Assembly (NCBI GenBank): GCA_003339415.1
Contig: PDHQ01000011.1
Span: 124,001-188,000, forward strand
Length of the DNA stretch: 64,000 nt
From: Ophiocordyceps camponoti-saundersi (nom. inval.)
Taxonomy: Eukaryota > Ascomycota > Sordariomycetes > Hypocreales > Ophiocordycipitaceae
Reading direction: 5' to 3'
Part shown: positions 21,547 to 34,556 of the stretch, piece by piece
Layout of the letters: every line of letters begins with the position of its first letter
Numbering within the stretch: position 1 is the first letter of the stretch
Made by a program: the position numbers and the translations under genes
Notes under the pieces: model-generated
The model's input: the letters and a program-made list of their open reading frames with translations, nothing else
Told to the model about the DNA's origin: nothing
Databases searched by the model: none

Positions 21547-23622
21547 CTAACCTCTCGCCCCTTTTCTGTTTATGTATTTGGTCTTGTGATTGGTTTCCGT
21601 TTCATACCCCAAAAGCCACGGAGGTGACACGCTATCGCGTGTGTCCAAAATGGTCCCCCTTTCACCCCTTTCTTACCTATCGAGTCCGCCCCTGCAGCTT
21701 ACTTACGATACGCAACGGCAAACGACTTTGATCTTTTCGAGTGGTCATAGCCTGTCTCGGCTGAAGTCGCGCTTGCAGCAACACTTTCGCAGTCGGCTTC
21801 TTACGATCGACCAGATGGACGACACAAATGCGCCGCAATGGCTTTTATCCCGAGGTTCGGCTAAGATCTAACTATCTTTTTTTTCCTGTCCCGAAGCTTT
21901 CCACGCCTTCATTCTTTTCTTGGATCCGATTTGCATATTAATCTCATCAACAGTAGCAGAATCTTCACTTGGGCCATGACGGGAAGACCGGTGTTTCCCT
22001 AGCCACGGCTCAGACTTTCGGCGGATCTGCGGGCGTCCCCTGAAGCAGGGCTTCGCAACTTGGCATACTTCGCTTTTCCACCTATTGTGGCGATTCACGG
22101 CTCTTGAAGCCTAGCTACGACGGCCGCCGTCCGATGGCGGATAGTGAAGTGGCACGAGTTTCCCTGGATACCCACACAAGCCTCTTCCTCCTCGCGCGGA
22201 GGAAAGGGAGGCTTAGTTTTCGTATCTTTGAGCCTCATCGTAATTCAAGTACATAGTCAGTTTAAAGAGAGTTATTTTCAAGAGTCGCGCATGTCGTAGC
22301 CAGCCTTCTCTCTGTCCGTGGGGAATCTCCGACAGACGTCTGACGTGGTCTCGGAGGGAATTCCTTGTCAACAGGCTTTAACAGCTCATGCACCAGCTCT
22401 CAGCTACCTGCCCATGCGGTTTGATGAAGGGCTTGGTAACAGCGTGTATGTACGGCATCGCCATGAACCTCTTCACAGGGCGCAAGGGACGCCTGGAAAT
22501 CGTTTGCTTGGATGGACAAGGTGGCTGAGGACGCCTTATGGGCCTCGTGATGGGTGAACGAACGCACGGGGCGGCGGCGGCATTGATTCTCCATGTTTAC
22601 ATGAGCTTGAAGCTACTGAGTGCGATCGAGGAGGCTGGCGGGCTTTCGGGCGAGTCATTAGTCGCCGATGATGGGTCAAGACGGAGATCTACGATGGCGT
22701 CATAGGTGTAGGGCCCCCTGACGCGGAGTGAGGCGAAGCTGGGGTGGCGAGGCTGGGGGCGATTTGATGAGCGCGCCGGTGGGTCCCGAAAGGCGAGGCT
22801 GGAAATGGCCGAGTGAAGAGGGAGAAGAGAGGACTAGGCTACGGATGTATGTACGGATACTAGTACATACATAGATTCGTTTGGGAAAGAAAAGGGGGCG
22901 GATTCCAGCTGAAGGCAGCGGCCCGCGTCGGCTGTTGATAGACGGACAATGTCTCGACTTGGTTACGCTCCGGCGGACGACGGCGGGTTTTGTCGACTCG
23001 GCCTCCCATCCGCCTGTTTCAGCGATGAGGACTAATGGAGCGGCAAAGCGTTTTGCAACATGTGATGATGGGTTAGGTAGGTAAGTCGTCGAGAAGGGAC
23101 ACCAGTCGGCGGGCAGTAAATCCGGAGGTCCATGAATCAATCATGCGCATAGACGCGCCATCTTGCGAGCGGCGCGGTTTCGAGATGGCACTAGTCAAAG
23201 GGGGGAGGCCGGGTATACCATGGTGTAATGGGAAGTTGTTGCTCATGGGATGTGCCGGCTTGAAGTCGATCAATACAGGTAGTTGTGTCGAGATGCTGTA
23301 TCCGTAAGGCACTCGCCGTCATATGTTTGGACGTATGTTTCCTCGTGCTTTTGCCACCTCGGTAGGGTCGTCGATGAGGATGCAAGGGTTTTGGGGCTAA
23401 AGAGAGAAGAGAGAGGCTTCTCCCGAGTCTTCCTTTTTGACTCCTGGTTGACGTGACAAAAGGAAGGATAGGTACGGCACAGTTGCTATAGAAAGGACAC
23501 TGTATGTACAAATATAACAGTTGATGACAGTTGTGTATGACATTTCCTGTTGCTGTCTGTACGGAGTGGGTGCGGAGTATAGTCGTGTGTTCGACTGGAT
23601 ATATGATGTAGGTATGTATGTA
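21547..23622. other. Unique intergenic sequence left of the transposon island
   Basis: About 2.1 kb between the THP3-like stop and the left end of the Tc1-type element. CpA and TpG are frequent, unlike the island to its right. Several open frames of 60-180 codons show no domain, composition or splice pattern I would call coding. Contains CATA/TGTA-rich words near 22845-22875 and 23605-23620. Confidence 0.5.
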
Positions 23623-23730
23623 CGGAGGCCGCGTGCAAAACTTAAGGCCAGGCTGGAAATGACCCCTATCGGAAAAAAGTAAATATGCATAGAAATTTAT
23701 AGGGGGGGGTACTTCTGCACTACGTAGCCT
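23623..23730 (+). repeat. Left terminal inverted repeat of the Tc1-type element
   Basis: 108 bp matching 35403-35510 in inverse orientation. The differences are C/T or G/A. This copy keeps its CpA/TpG sites (GCGTGCAAAAC, CTGGAAATGACC), while the right copy has mostly TA in their place, so RIP stopped at about 23735. Confidence 0.9.
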
Positions 23731-23799
23731 ATTCGGCATACCGCTTATCCCCTTTTTAGTCCCTTCGTGCCTAAAGGGGCTAGTTATTTATACCTAAAA

Positions 23800-23895
23800 A
23801 AGAGGAAAAAGAGGGTTAAAAAGAGGGTTAAAAAGAGGGTTAAAGAGAGGGCTAAAAAAAGGCTAGAGAGCCCGAAAAAGAGGGTTAAAATAAGA
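23800..23895 (+). repeat. Short tandem repeat, unit AAAAAGAGGGTT
   Basis: Four to five 12-nt units with small variants lie between the left inverted repeat and the transposase remnant of the Tc1-type element. Confidence 0.7.
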
Positions 23896-24149
23896 TAGAA
23901 AAAGGATATCGTAACCCGGGCTCTTATTATTATACTTAAAGTATAAGGCCTCTCGGCTACCGCTATTTAGAGCTTTATAGGAATCCCTCCTCGTATAATT
24001 AATAGTATTTATTTAAGAGCCCTTAAACGAGGCTTTTAGCCTAATTAACGCCCTTTTATTTTTCTTAATAAATTTATTAAAGATAGCCCTTATTTTAGGC
24101 GTCCCTTAAAGTAGGAAGAAATCCGCGATAGCGTTATTATAAAGGTCTA

Positions 24150-24970
24150 GCGCGATCGCTACGGTAAGAAATAGAATTACGTAGATATCGCTATAAATTT
24201 TAAAGCTAAAAGTATCGACGTTTCCGTAATTACTATATAGTAAGTCCTTCGAAAGGTAAGCTTTAGTAAGATAAAGCTAATAAGGAAGCCCGGCCTAATA
24301 AAAAAGATAAGGTAAGAATAGCTAGCTTAGTACCTTATATATATAAATTAAACCCTTAATAATTAGAAAAAAGTTATTTAGTTAAATAAAACGTTTATTA
24401 TTTTATTATATTATTAAGGAGGCTATCGCGTATAGCGAAAACCTAATAAGAGGTTTCTTCGAAGCTATATTCGTAAGCGATAGAAAAGATCGTTAGAATT
24501 TATATTCTAAGGGTATTTTTTATATAATCGGAAAAGCCTTATTTATTACTAGGGCCCGGAAACCGCTATTAAGAAGAAAGAAGCTAAAAAAATAATCGTA
24601 AAGTTAAATAAAAACCTTAAGCTAATTTTAAAGGAAGAATAGGAGATAAATAACGGTATACGCTAATTAAGTATATAATAGCTTCCTAGTAAAAAGCTTT
24701 AATAATAGTAGAATTCGAAAGTAGGAAAATTATCTTATAGTAACGCCTTAAAGGAAAAGATTAATTAGTACTATTATTAGAAGATAATCCTATTACCGCT
24801 ATTTTTCCCTTTTATAAAAAAACTTAACGCTAATTTTAGCGGCGGCGTTCTTATTTAAGAGGATAAGGCGCTAGTATATAATTATACTTTTTAATATTAC
24901 TTATATTAACTTTACGATATTTAGCGCTTTCTTTAATATACGAATTCGCCGGACCTTAACGCTATTAAGC
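24150..24970 (+). pseudogene. Tc1/mariner transposase remnant, N-terminal and catalytic part
   Basis: Decayed reading of a DDE transposase. Near 24370-24400 the motif reads V-I-stop-L-N-K-T, where active relatives have a W-x-D-E-T block. The first catalytic Asp appears as Asn (AAT) and the next Glu as Lys. The second Asp is kept (GAGGATAAG near 24860). The third acidic residue after SPDLNAI is Lys (AAG) at the Gypsy junction. Many in-frame TAA/TAG codons replace Gln and Trp. The gene cannot encode an active enzyme. Confidence 0.8.
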
Positions 24971-25574
24971 TAATACGGGACGTGTAATAATACCCCTATA
25001 AATCGCCTAACCTTTTATAATATTTCCCTAGGATTTCCTAGGATTTCCCGCCTTAGGATTTTACTTAGATTTCCCCTAGAAACTTTATTACCTTTATACT
25101 TAGGAAATTACTAGGATTTCCTCTTAGGATTTCTCTATAATAACTCTTAAGATTTTACTAAGATTTCTAGTAAGATTTAGTATTAAAATATATTTTTAGA
25201 AATCTCCGGATTTTACTAGGAAATCCCCGTATATTAGGAAATCACCGCGTACTAAGAAATCTTTATTTTACTAATATACTCGGAAATTACCGTAAAATCC
25301 CCTTAGGTAAATATTTTTAAGATTATACTAGGAAATCTTCCTTAAGCTCCTAGCTATATAATTAGCCTAATATTCCTTTAGGTAATAATTTAGATTCTTT
25401 TATAGTTATTATTTTAATTCTTAAAAAACTCTTACTTATACTTATACTTTTTATAATAGCTATTTTATAATCTTACGATTAGTAGCTAGCCTATCTCCTT
25501 TTCCTATATACTATATTTAGTAGCTAGCTTAGTATATATAACTATTAGTAGATTATACGTATAAGCGTATATTA
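24971..25574 (+). repeat. 5' LTR of the Gypsy element
   Basis: 604 bp, paired with 34557-35160. Differences between the two copies are transitions of C/T or G/A type. The first two thirds are built from many copies of a TAGGAAATC / GATTTCCTA-like word in both orientations. Confidence 0.92.
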
Positions 25575-25899
25575 ACTAGTAATAATTCTATATTTTACTA
25601 ACTTATAGATCTTTAACTATTAAGGTAATAAGTTAAACTTAAAACGTTTTTTACTAATAAAACTTTATAAGTATAGATTTTTAGCTTAGAAGAAAGTTTT
25701 ACTATATTTATTACTTAACCCTAGCTATATACTATTTCTTTACCCTTAAACTTCTTAAGGTAATCGAGGAAGAAGTTATAGCTAGGAAAGAAGAAGCTTA
25801 TACTTTTAATATTTATAAAATAATAAAAAAACCTTACCTTTTTAAAGGCAAATTTCCTCCTTTATAATATAAGGAAATAAGGCTAGTTTAAAAATACTT

Positions 25900-27300
25900 A
25901 CTATATTAAAATAATCCCTAAGGAATTAAGTTATTTACTATAATCGAACTTTTCTTAACTAATCTAAATATTATAGTAAACTATAATTAACTATTTAAAT
26001 AAGTAAATTAATTAAAGTATATATCTAATAGTACCCCTTACTTACTTAGAATTCCCTTAAAAAACTAGCTACCCCTTATTTAAGAATACCTTCGAACTAT
26101 AAATAATATTAAAGGAAAAGGTAAGCCGCCTACTTTACTAGAAAAAGGTAAGGAAAATACTTAAGTCCCCTTTTAGGAAGAAGGTAAGGAGGAAACCTCC
26201 TCTTAAGATAAAGGTAAGAAAACCTCTACGCTATAAGAATCTTTTCTAAAAGGAGAACCGTCTGCCCTAAGGAAGAATACCTCGAAAAAGTAGTATTTTC
26301 TAAATCTTCCTATAATATCGTTTAATTCCGGAAAACCTCCTCTACCTTCTATAGAAAAGGAAAAAATAGTATAGATAGTTAATAATATACTCTACTCTTA
26401 TAATATCGTACCTTAGAATTTAGATTACTTTAGATATATTAACTTAAAAAATAATTTACGATTATATAATCGATTAAATTTATAGAAACTATTTAGATAA
26501 TAAGTTAGGTTATAAGCTAAAAATATTAAATAATTTAAGCTTACTAATATTTTTAATATTACTTTTAATTAAATTAAAGAAACTAATCGAACTATCGTTT
26601 ATTAGAATATTAATCGATTTATAAATACTTTAAAATAGGTTACCGCCTAAAGTAAAGATTACGTAGATAAACTCGTATAATTTATTCCCTCTCTTCTCTA
26701 AGGTTATATTATAAAATAGTATTCCGGAGATCTAAACCCCTAAATTAGATTAAAACTTACTTTTCCTAATCTAAGAATCTAAGGATAGGTAAAAGCCTTT
26801 TAAAAAAAGTTTACTATCTAACCTAATATTACCGCTTTTACTATATAAAAATAAAGCTTTATATTTTAAGATATATTTACTAGAAAGGACTTCCGATTAT
26901 AAGTATTTAAAATAAAAAGAATAGCTTAAGTAGCTTTTTATCCTAAATAATCTATACTAATAATTATCTTTTCTTAACTTAATATCTTTCTTTAAGAAAT
27001 TTTCTAATAGCTAATTAGTAAAGATATTTTAAATAATTAAGTATATAAATACGAATAACTTATTCTAAACTTTTAAACTAAGCTAATTAGAGGAACTTAG
27101 GGTAATCTATAAAACGATATTACTTAGTATATAGCTTTAGGTAGGTTACCTTAACGTAAATATAAGGTAAATAATTCTAAGGAGAAATCCTCGCGAAATC
27201 CGGACTACTAATTAGATTATAAACTAAATAACTTCCCTAGAAAGCTAATAGATAATACCCGGAAACCTTTCGATAAGAATATTAAGTTTAAAATAAAAAT
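25900..27300 (+). pseudogene. gag-like region of the Gypsy element
   Basis: AT-rich decayed coding-like sequence ahead of pol in the position of gag. I see no intact zinc knuckle. Assignment is by position only. Confidence 0.4.
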
Positions 27301-27599
27301 AAAATAACCTTTCCTAAAAAAAAATAAAGAAAGCTTAAAAGGTAATCCTATCCTTATTAATCTTACTTACGAACTTACTAAATAAGATCTTAATATTAAC
27401 GAAGTCTTTATAATCTTTTCTAAGATATATAATATAATCCTTAATATTTTAGAATATAATCCGGATAATAAAACTAACTTATCTAAATTATCTAAGGCTA
27501 AAAAGGATAAGTAATTAGCCGATAACTTATATTATCTTATTTCGGATCTTAAAAAATATAAGATAAAACCTCTTAATATTATTAGAGACCTCTTTCCTA

Positions 27600-30500
27600 A
27601 AAACCTTCTTATTATCGAAGCTACTCCTTAAATAACTAATTTTCCTTTAGAATAAGTTTCCTATTTTTCCTATACGAAGATTTTAATATTCGGTAAAAAT
27701 AGACTATTTAACGTTATAGAAATATATATCGATATTAGAGTAAATAAATCCCTTATTAGGAAAAACTTATTTAATAAGTTTAATAATATTAACTATAATC
27801 TAATAATAGTTTATAGCTTAAATAATATTAAATTAGCCTTAACTTATAGTTAAGCTACCTTTACTTTATATATTATTAGTAAAATTAATAGTAAGTTTTA
27901 CGTTAGTAAGTTTAAAGCTAGCGCTTAGGTTATTAAGTATCTTCTTACCGGAGTTCTATTAGGATAAGGATTCTCGATCCCTTATAAAATTAATATTCTT
28001 AACTTTCGATAAGAGCTTTAAATTTAACTTTACGGAGGAATATATATCGAATACTATTCTATTCGTAAAAGACTAGCTATTCGTAGATATATAATAGCCG
28101 CTTTAGTAATAATAATCCCTCCTCTTTTAATAAGTATAATTCTAATATTAATTAAAAATCCTTTTAAGAATCGTAACCTTATCTTCTTCCCTAACTTTTA
28201 TTTCCTCTTAAGTTTAATTATTCGTAATTATTTCTATTTAACTATTTTTAACTTAAATAATAAACTAATTTTTTTTAAATAAAAAGAAAAGGTTAGTATT
28301 ATATTAGATCTTAACGATTAATTTTCTTTTATAATCCTTTAATAAATTACTAAGAAAGATATTTTAGATAACCCCGATAAATATTTAACGCTAAATTCTC
28401 TTTTAAACTAAATAATATTATCTAAAGAAACTAATACTAACTTACCTCCTATTAATATTTTAAACCTAAGTTAACTTTATCGGTTAGGTATTTCTAAGAT
28501 ACCTAATATCCCGGAAATCGAAGGAGAATATAGCGTTAAAATCTATATACTAAATCCTTAGTTATCCGGAAAGGTAAAATAATTTTATAATTTTTTTCCG
28601 AAACTCTAAGAAGATATTAGGCTAATTAATCTGCCCCCCGAGTAATATCTAAAAATCCCCCTTATCGATAATTAGTATAAGAAAAAACTTAGTTTACGTC
28701 CCTATTTACTAAATAAACCTAATTAGGATTTCCTTAATAAAAAATATAATAATATATATTTATAAGGTAAGATAGAATAAGCGCTTAAAGCTTTACCTTT
28801 CGCTAGCTTATATTTTATTATTTAGAGAAAAAGTAAACTATATATCGTTAATAACTTACGAGCTTTAAATAGCGTAGCTATTCCTAATATATATCTAATA
28901 CCTCTCCCTTAAGATATAATTTATAAGTTAGTAGGTAAAAAGGTTATTTTTACTATTAATACTTAAAGCTTTTTCTATTAGTTTCTTATTTATCTAGATT
29001 ACTAAGAGTAGTTTACGATTATTTCTTATTATAGATTAGAGAAGGCTATAGTCGCTCTTATAAGGTATAAAAATTCTCCTACCTATATATAAAGATTTAT
29101 CGATTATATTCTCCGACTATATAAAATATACGCTACCGGATATATCGATAATATAATAATTTTCTCCGATATTTTAGAAGATTATATTAAGTATTTAACT
29201 ATAATATTTAATCTTTTTATTAGTATAAATCTTTCCCTTTTTACTCCTAAATTATTCCTTTATTACCTATTTATAGAAATATTAAGGTATTATATTAATA
29301 AATTCGCACTAATAAATACTTAATCTTAAGTAAAAGCCTTATAAGATATTAAGTTCCTTAATATTTTATAATATTTTAAGTAGTAAATTAGATTAGTTAG
29401 ATAAATAAGATATTTTATTCCTTATTTTACGTAAAAAATTAACCCTTTTTAGAAACGTAAAATAGTAATATTCTAAGAAAGATAGGAAAATAAAGTACCT
29501 ATTATTAAACCGAAAAGAAATACTTTTACCTCTTAGTTTAAGATTATCCTAATAAAAGAAAAAACTAACTATTTTAATAATATTACTAATACCTTTTATA
29601 ATAACGCTACTTTTAGTTAGTTCTTTCTTAATTATTAACTTTTTTTATAAATTAATACCTTTTAGGAGAATAGTTTTATAGCTTATTTTTTTTATATTAA
29701 TAATAAGGAATCTTAGAAATTATTTTTAGCTCCGCCTTAATAGTTTATTAAACTTATCTACTATCTTAATTATACCCTTAAATTAGCTAAAACTAAATAC
29801 TAGCTAACTAAACTTAAGATTTTTTACTTAGTATAAGCTTATTATAAACTTTAGATTTATTTAATCGGAACCTAGAAACCGAAGATTATAATTTTTACGG
29901 ATTATATTATAATTTTAATAATTATAAAATAAACTTTTCCTTTTACTATTAATATAAGGAGTAATAATTACCTTACTTTTACTTTTTAGTTTCTAAGTTA
30001 ATATCCTCTTAAAGTCCGATATATCTTAGGTATTTTTAATATTCTTATAAACTCTTTTTTACGCCTCCCCTTAAAGGTAATCTTAGAAAAAAAATAAGGA
30101 GAACTTAAGGATATCTAAGAGGATTATATTAATTAGGACTATATACTTATTTCTTTAGAGGCTATTCTTAATAACGCCTTCTAATATAAGATTTCCGAAA
30201 AATATCTCCTTAATATATAATAATCTAAAATCTTAGAGTAACTCGGAGACGAAAACTCTTAGGAAAAACTCTCTTTTATCTAAGCGAATAACTTATTATA
30301 TCTTAAAAATATCGATAGTTAACGATAACTTTATATTCCCGAAAATTACGCTAAAGAAATTATTTCTAAGTATTACCTTCGTAAATTTTATACCGGTCGA
30401 AGATATATATAAGCTAAACTCTCTTCTAATTTTATTATTTCCTAACTAAAGAAAAAGATTAACGATTTTATAAATAAATACGATATTTATAAATATAATT

Positions 30501-31480
30501 AAATTAATAGATAGCCTCTTTTTAAGGAAATAGTTCCGATCCGTTCTCCGGCGATTCCTTTTTATATAATTATAATAGATTTTATTACTAGACTCCCTTT
30601 AGTCTTTTCGGAAAACTTACCTTAGTCTAAACTTAAAAGAAAGTTTTATAATACCCTTTTTACTATTACCGATAAGTTTTCGAAAATATATATTTTAACC
30701 CTTAGATACGATTATTTTATTACCGAAAAATAAGCTTAGCGGCTATACTATAAGCTTACCTATTATAATTAAGGATTCTTAAAATAAATTATTTCTAATT
30801 AAGATTTAAAGTTTATATTTAAATTTTAGAGAACCTTATAATTTACTTTTAGTACTAAATTTCTAATATTAACTATATATTACCCGTAAACTAATAATTT
30901 ATCTAAAAGATAAAATTAGACTATTAAAATTACTTTTAAATTCTTCGCTACTAATTTCCTAATAAAGCGATAAATTAACGCCTTACTAGCTTTTTAGTTT
31001 TTTTTTAATAACTTCTTCTCCTCGGTTATTAAAATTACGCTAAGTAAGTTACTTACTAGATTCCGGATAAACGATAATCTCCGTTATCTAAGTAACTAAG
31101 CTTCTCTTAGATCCCGGGAAATATTAAAAGATAAGGTAGTTATCTTTATTACCTATACCTAAGCTACGATAAAATAATATTATAATAAAAAATATTAGAA
31201 ACTTAAGTTTAAGCCTAGCGATTAGGTTTAGCTAAAACTTAGGAAAAGATATTTTATTCCTAATAGATAAGTAGCGAAGCTTTCGGAACGGTAAACTAGG
31301 CCCTTCCGTATAATCGAATAAATCGGCTATCTAGCTTATTAACTAAATCTTAATAACTTTATAAATATCTATCTTATTATATTAGTTATTTAACTTCGAT
31401 TAGCTAATACTTTAAGAGAATAACTTAGCCCTAAGCTTAATACTAATAACTATAAGATTAAACGAATTCTTAATAAGAGA
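27600..31480 (+). pseudogene. Gypsy pol remnant (protease, RT, RNase H, integrase)
   Basis: Reading across stop codons shows reverse transcriptase from about 28630: LRALNSVAIPNIYLIPLP near 28858, then VIFTINT near 28945, and Y-I-D-N-I-I-I-F-S-D at 29141-29170, where the second catalytic Asp is Asn. The integrase zinc-binding-like segment lies near 30300-30450. The integrase core begins near 30575 (DFITRLPLVFS, then TITDKFSKI) and runs to about 31080. Frame is kept over long stretches and broken mainly by TAA/TAG at former Gln and Trp codons, as RIP predicts. Confidence 0.8.
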
Positions 31481-31989
31481 AAGGTTAAAAAAAGATAAGG
31501 TGCTACTTAAATAAAGTATCTTATATATTAGAAAGGATACCTAAATAATAGTAATTAATAGGTAGCTAAAAAGGACTTCTAATAAAAGGAGATAATTAAA
31601 GAATTCGAGAAAGAGAAGGATAAGTTAGAAGCCTAGCTAAATATTATTAGGAAAAAACATATAAATACTCTTAAAGAGTACTAGCTATTAGAATAAAGTA
31701 AATAAGTTACCTAGTAATAAACGCGTAAAATTACTAGGAAATAATAAACTTAACGCGTTACCGTTTATACCGAATTTCCCTTTATTTTCCTACCTTTTCT
31801 CTCTTACCTTTTCTCTTTTCTATTTATCCTTTATTATCCCCTTTTATATTTCCTATCTTTATTATATTTTTCTTATATATTATATCTATTCCCCTTATAG
31901 TTATTCCCTTTTATTTTTTAATTTTATTTATTTTTTTCTTATTTTTCCTTCTTTTATACTTAAGATCGATCTATTTTATAGTAATCCTT

Positions 31990-33640
31990 ATTATTCTCGC
32001 GATAGAACTTACCGTAAGCTATTCTATAAGTAGCTAATTCGCACTCCCCTTATACTTACTTTCGAAAGCTTTAAAAAAGCTATTTAGCTATTTAGAAACC
32101 TCGCTAAACTTTAATATTTATTTAAATTACTTACTTATAAATTTAACGATTAGAAATCGAATAACCGTATAATATTCGTCGCTTAAAAATAAGTATTTTA
32201 AGAAAAAGGCTACGATTTATCTTTTAGTAAATTAAATAGTTATATTTACTATATCGATTAAAAAGTAAAAAGATAAGCTAACGGCGAAAAACTCCCTAAC
32301 GATAAAGATTATAATTCGGAGTACTCGCTTTTAGATAACGAATACTTTAGCTTTAATAACTCTCTACTTAAAATTTCTAAGGTTATAGTATTTAGATATT
32401 TTACTCGATAAACTACCGCGGTATCTTCTTTTATTATTAGCTTAGCCTCTAAAATACTAGCTACTTTATTAAAAAGCTATACCTACCCTACGCTTCTATA
32501 CTCCCTTATTAATATTAAAGGGAATATTTTTCCGTAATCTAATTAACTTAGAAAGAATTACTATAACGCGTACGCGCTATTAGAAATTATAAAAGATTAT
32601 ATTAAAAGCTTAGTTAGCGGGTAAGTTTACTAAGACTCCGAAAAATTAGAGGAGATTAAGAGGATCTTAGCTATTATTTTATATACTAACTACCTTAATA
32701 AAATAGAACGAATAGTATTAATAGCTATAGAAAAGGAGACTAAGGTTAAGGGAGTAGCTCCTATCTTTAGTAAATCCTTAGTAAGGCGTTTTATTACTCC
32801 TCCTATTTTTACTTAATAAAGTATTCTTAGAACCCCTAATAAGTAAACTTATTCCGCCTCTTAGTAACCTATAACTTTAGTAACTATTTCTAAAATTACT
32901 ATTTAATTTTAAAAAGTTCTAAAAGCTAAAAATATTAAGGAGGCTAATAATAACTTCCTAGTAACTTACTATAATAATCTAATCTAAGTTATTAAATACT
33001 TTCTTACTTTTTTCGTAATATATTATAATAAGTAAGCTTTAATATTTTAAAATATAGATATTATTTTAATCTAAATAACTTATTTTAATAAGTACCTCGC
33101 TAAATATAATATTTCCCTTAGCTTAAGTTATATAGTAAAAATATTCGGTATTAGTAACGAATAGATTATCGATTTCCCTATTCTTATACTTATCTTACTT
33201 AATACTCCTACTCTTAAGAACGTATCGCTTAATATTAATAAGGTCGCTATATTTATTAATAAGAAATCCGTATTAAATAATTTTAGTAAAATTCTAGAGT
33301 TTTACGAAAGGAACTATTAAGACTTATACGTTTATATAAGAGAATAAATATATCTACTTAGTAAGAATATCGTTATATTACTTTTAGCCGTTACCGTTAA
33401 TTATATATTTTTTTTAGCCTAAAGCGATATTATTAGAAATAAAATAACCCTAAACTTTAGTAATATTCTAGTTTTTAATATCTTAGATTTAGTTAAGATA
33501 GCTTTTAATAATATTACTAAAAAGCTATATAGTTAGATAAGTAGCTTAGTCGAACCCTCTAATAATACTAAATATATTATAATTATTAAACTTATTAATA
33601 TAAACCTTTTCGTTAATATAATAATAAACTAAGGTATTCC
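31990..33640 (+). pseudogene. Unidentified coding-like segment downstream of integrase in the Gypsy element
   Basis: After about 300 bp of T-rich non-coding sequence, a second coding-like stretch appears on the same strand. Around 32580-33640 one can read long runs interrupted only by RIP-type stops, for example SEKLEEIKRILAII, IERIVLIAIEKETKVKGVAP, FSKSLVRRFITPP, KILEFYERNYQDLYVYI and SLVEPSNNTKYIIIIKL. I do not recognise a domain. It could be an extra retroelement gene in the position of env or a captured host gene. It could also be an older nested element. Confidence 0.45.
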
Positions 33641-34556
33641 TTAGCTCTCTATACTATATTAGCACGAACTATAGTAGAGAATATATTAATAACGCGCTCT
33701 ATACTAAAAGCACGTATTATACCGTTTAACTATTAATATATAATAGTTTTTATATCTATTCTACTATTAATAAGTAATAAATCTCTAAGTTATTTAACTA
33801 TTAATAAGTAATAATTATTATATTTACTAAGCTTAGGTAAGAACCTCGTAGATTAATATATTTTTAATATCTTTTTTTAATATTTTTATAATATAATATT
33901 AATTATATACTATTTATCCTATACTTTATACGCTATAAATAAAGAAAGAATATTAGCTATAATAAGAAAGCTATATAAAGCTTATTTGCTATAAACTGCT
34001 CGCGATATACGCCTAAAGATAAGTATAACTATCCGTAATATAGTTAACCTTACTACTATTTATAATATCTTAAACGCCTCCGTTTTCGTAAGGTATACGG
34101 TACCTAAAGCTATAAACTATATCTCTTACGCTAATTACGGTAAGATTATCCGTATTCGCTCTTATATTATTATAAGCGTTAGTTTATATAATAAGGATAG
34201 TAAGATATTTTCCTTTATTCTATTCCTTTAGTTTATATATTACGTTACGTCCCTATTATTCCTATTTTTCTTTCTTAATATTACGATACCCTTTACTATA
34301 ACGTATATTCTTCTATATATATCTAATATATATTATAATTTTCCTTTATTATTCTTATCTTATTTTTTTATTTTTTTCCTACCTTATATAGATTAATTTA
34401 TTTCTCTATACGCAGATCCCCGATAATATTTCTTAATCTATAAATAAATATAGTTATTAGAGTTAATATAGAAAAAGCCTTCGAGTATAATAATAATTTC
34501 TAAAGTAAAATAGGGAGTTAATAAAGCTATTAAAATTCTTTTCCGGCCCGGGGAGT
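33641..34556. other. Non-coding 3' part of the Gypsy element
   Basis: About 900 bp between the unidentified segment and the 3' LTR. It includes a short inverted word around 33650-33680 and a purine/GC-rich tract at 34545-34556 that may be the decayed polypurine tract. Nothing else recognised. Confidence 0.4.

Noticed and set aside
22700..23739. Open frames of 97-182 codons just left of the island
   Set aside because: Low-complexity, Tyr/His/Thr-rich translations of CATA/TGTA-type sequence, and one runs into the transposon inverted repeat.
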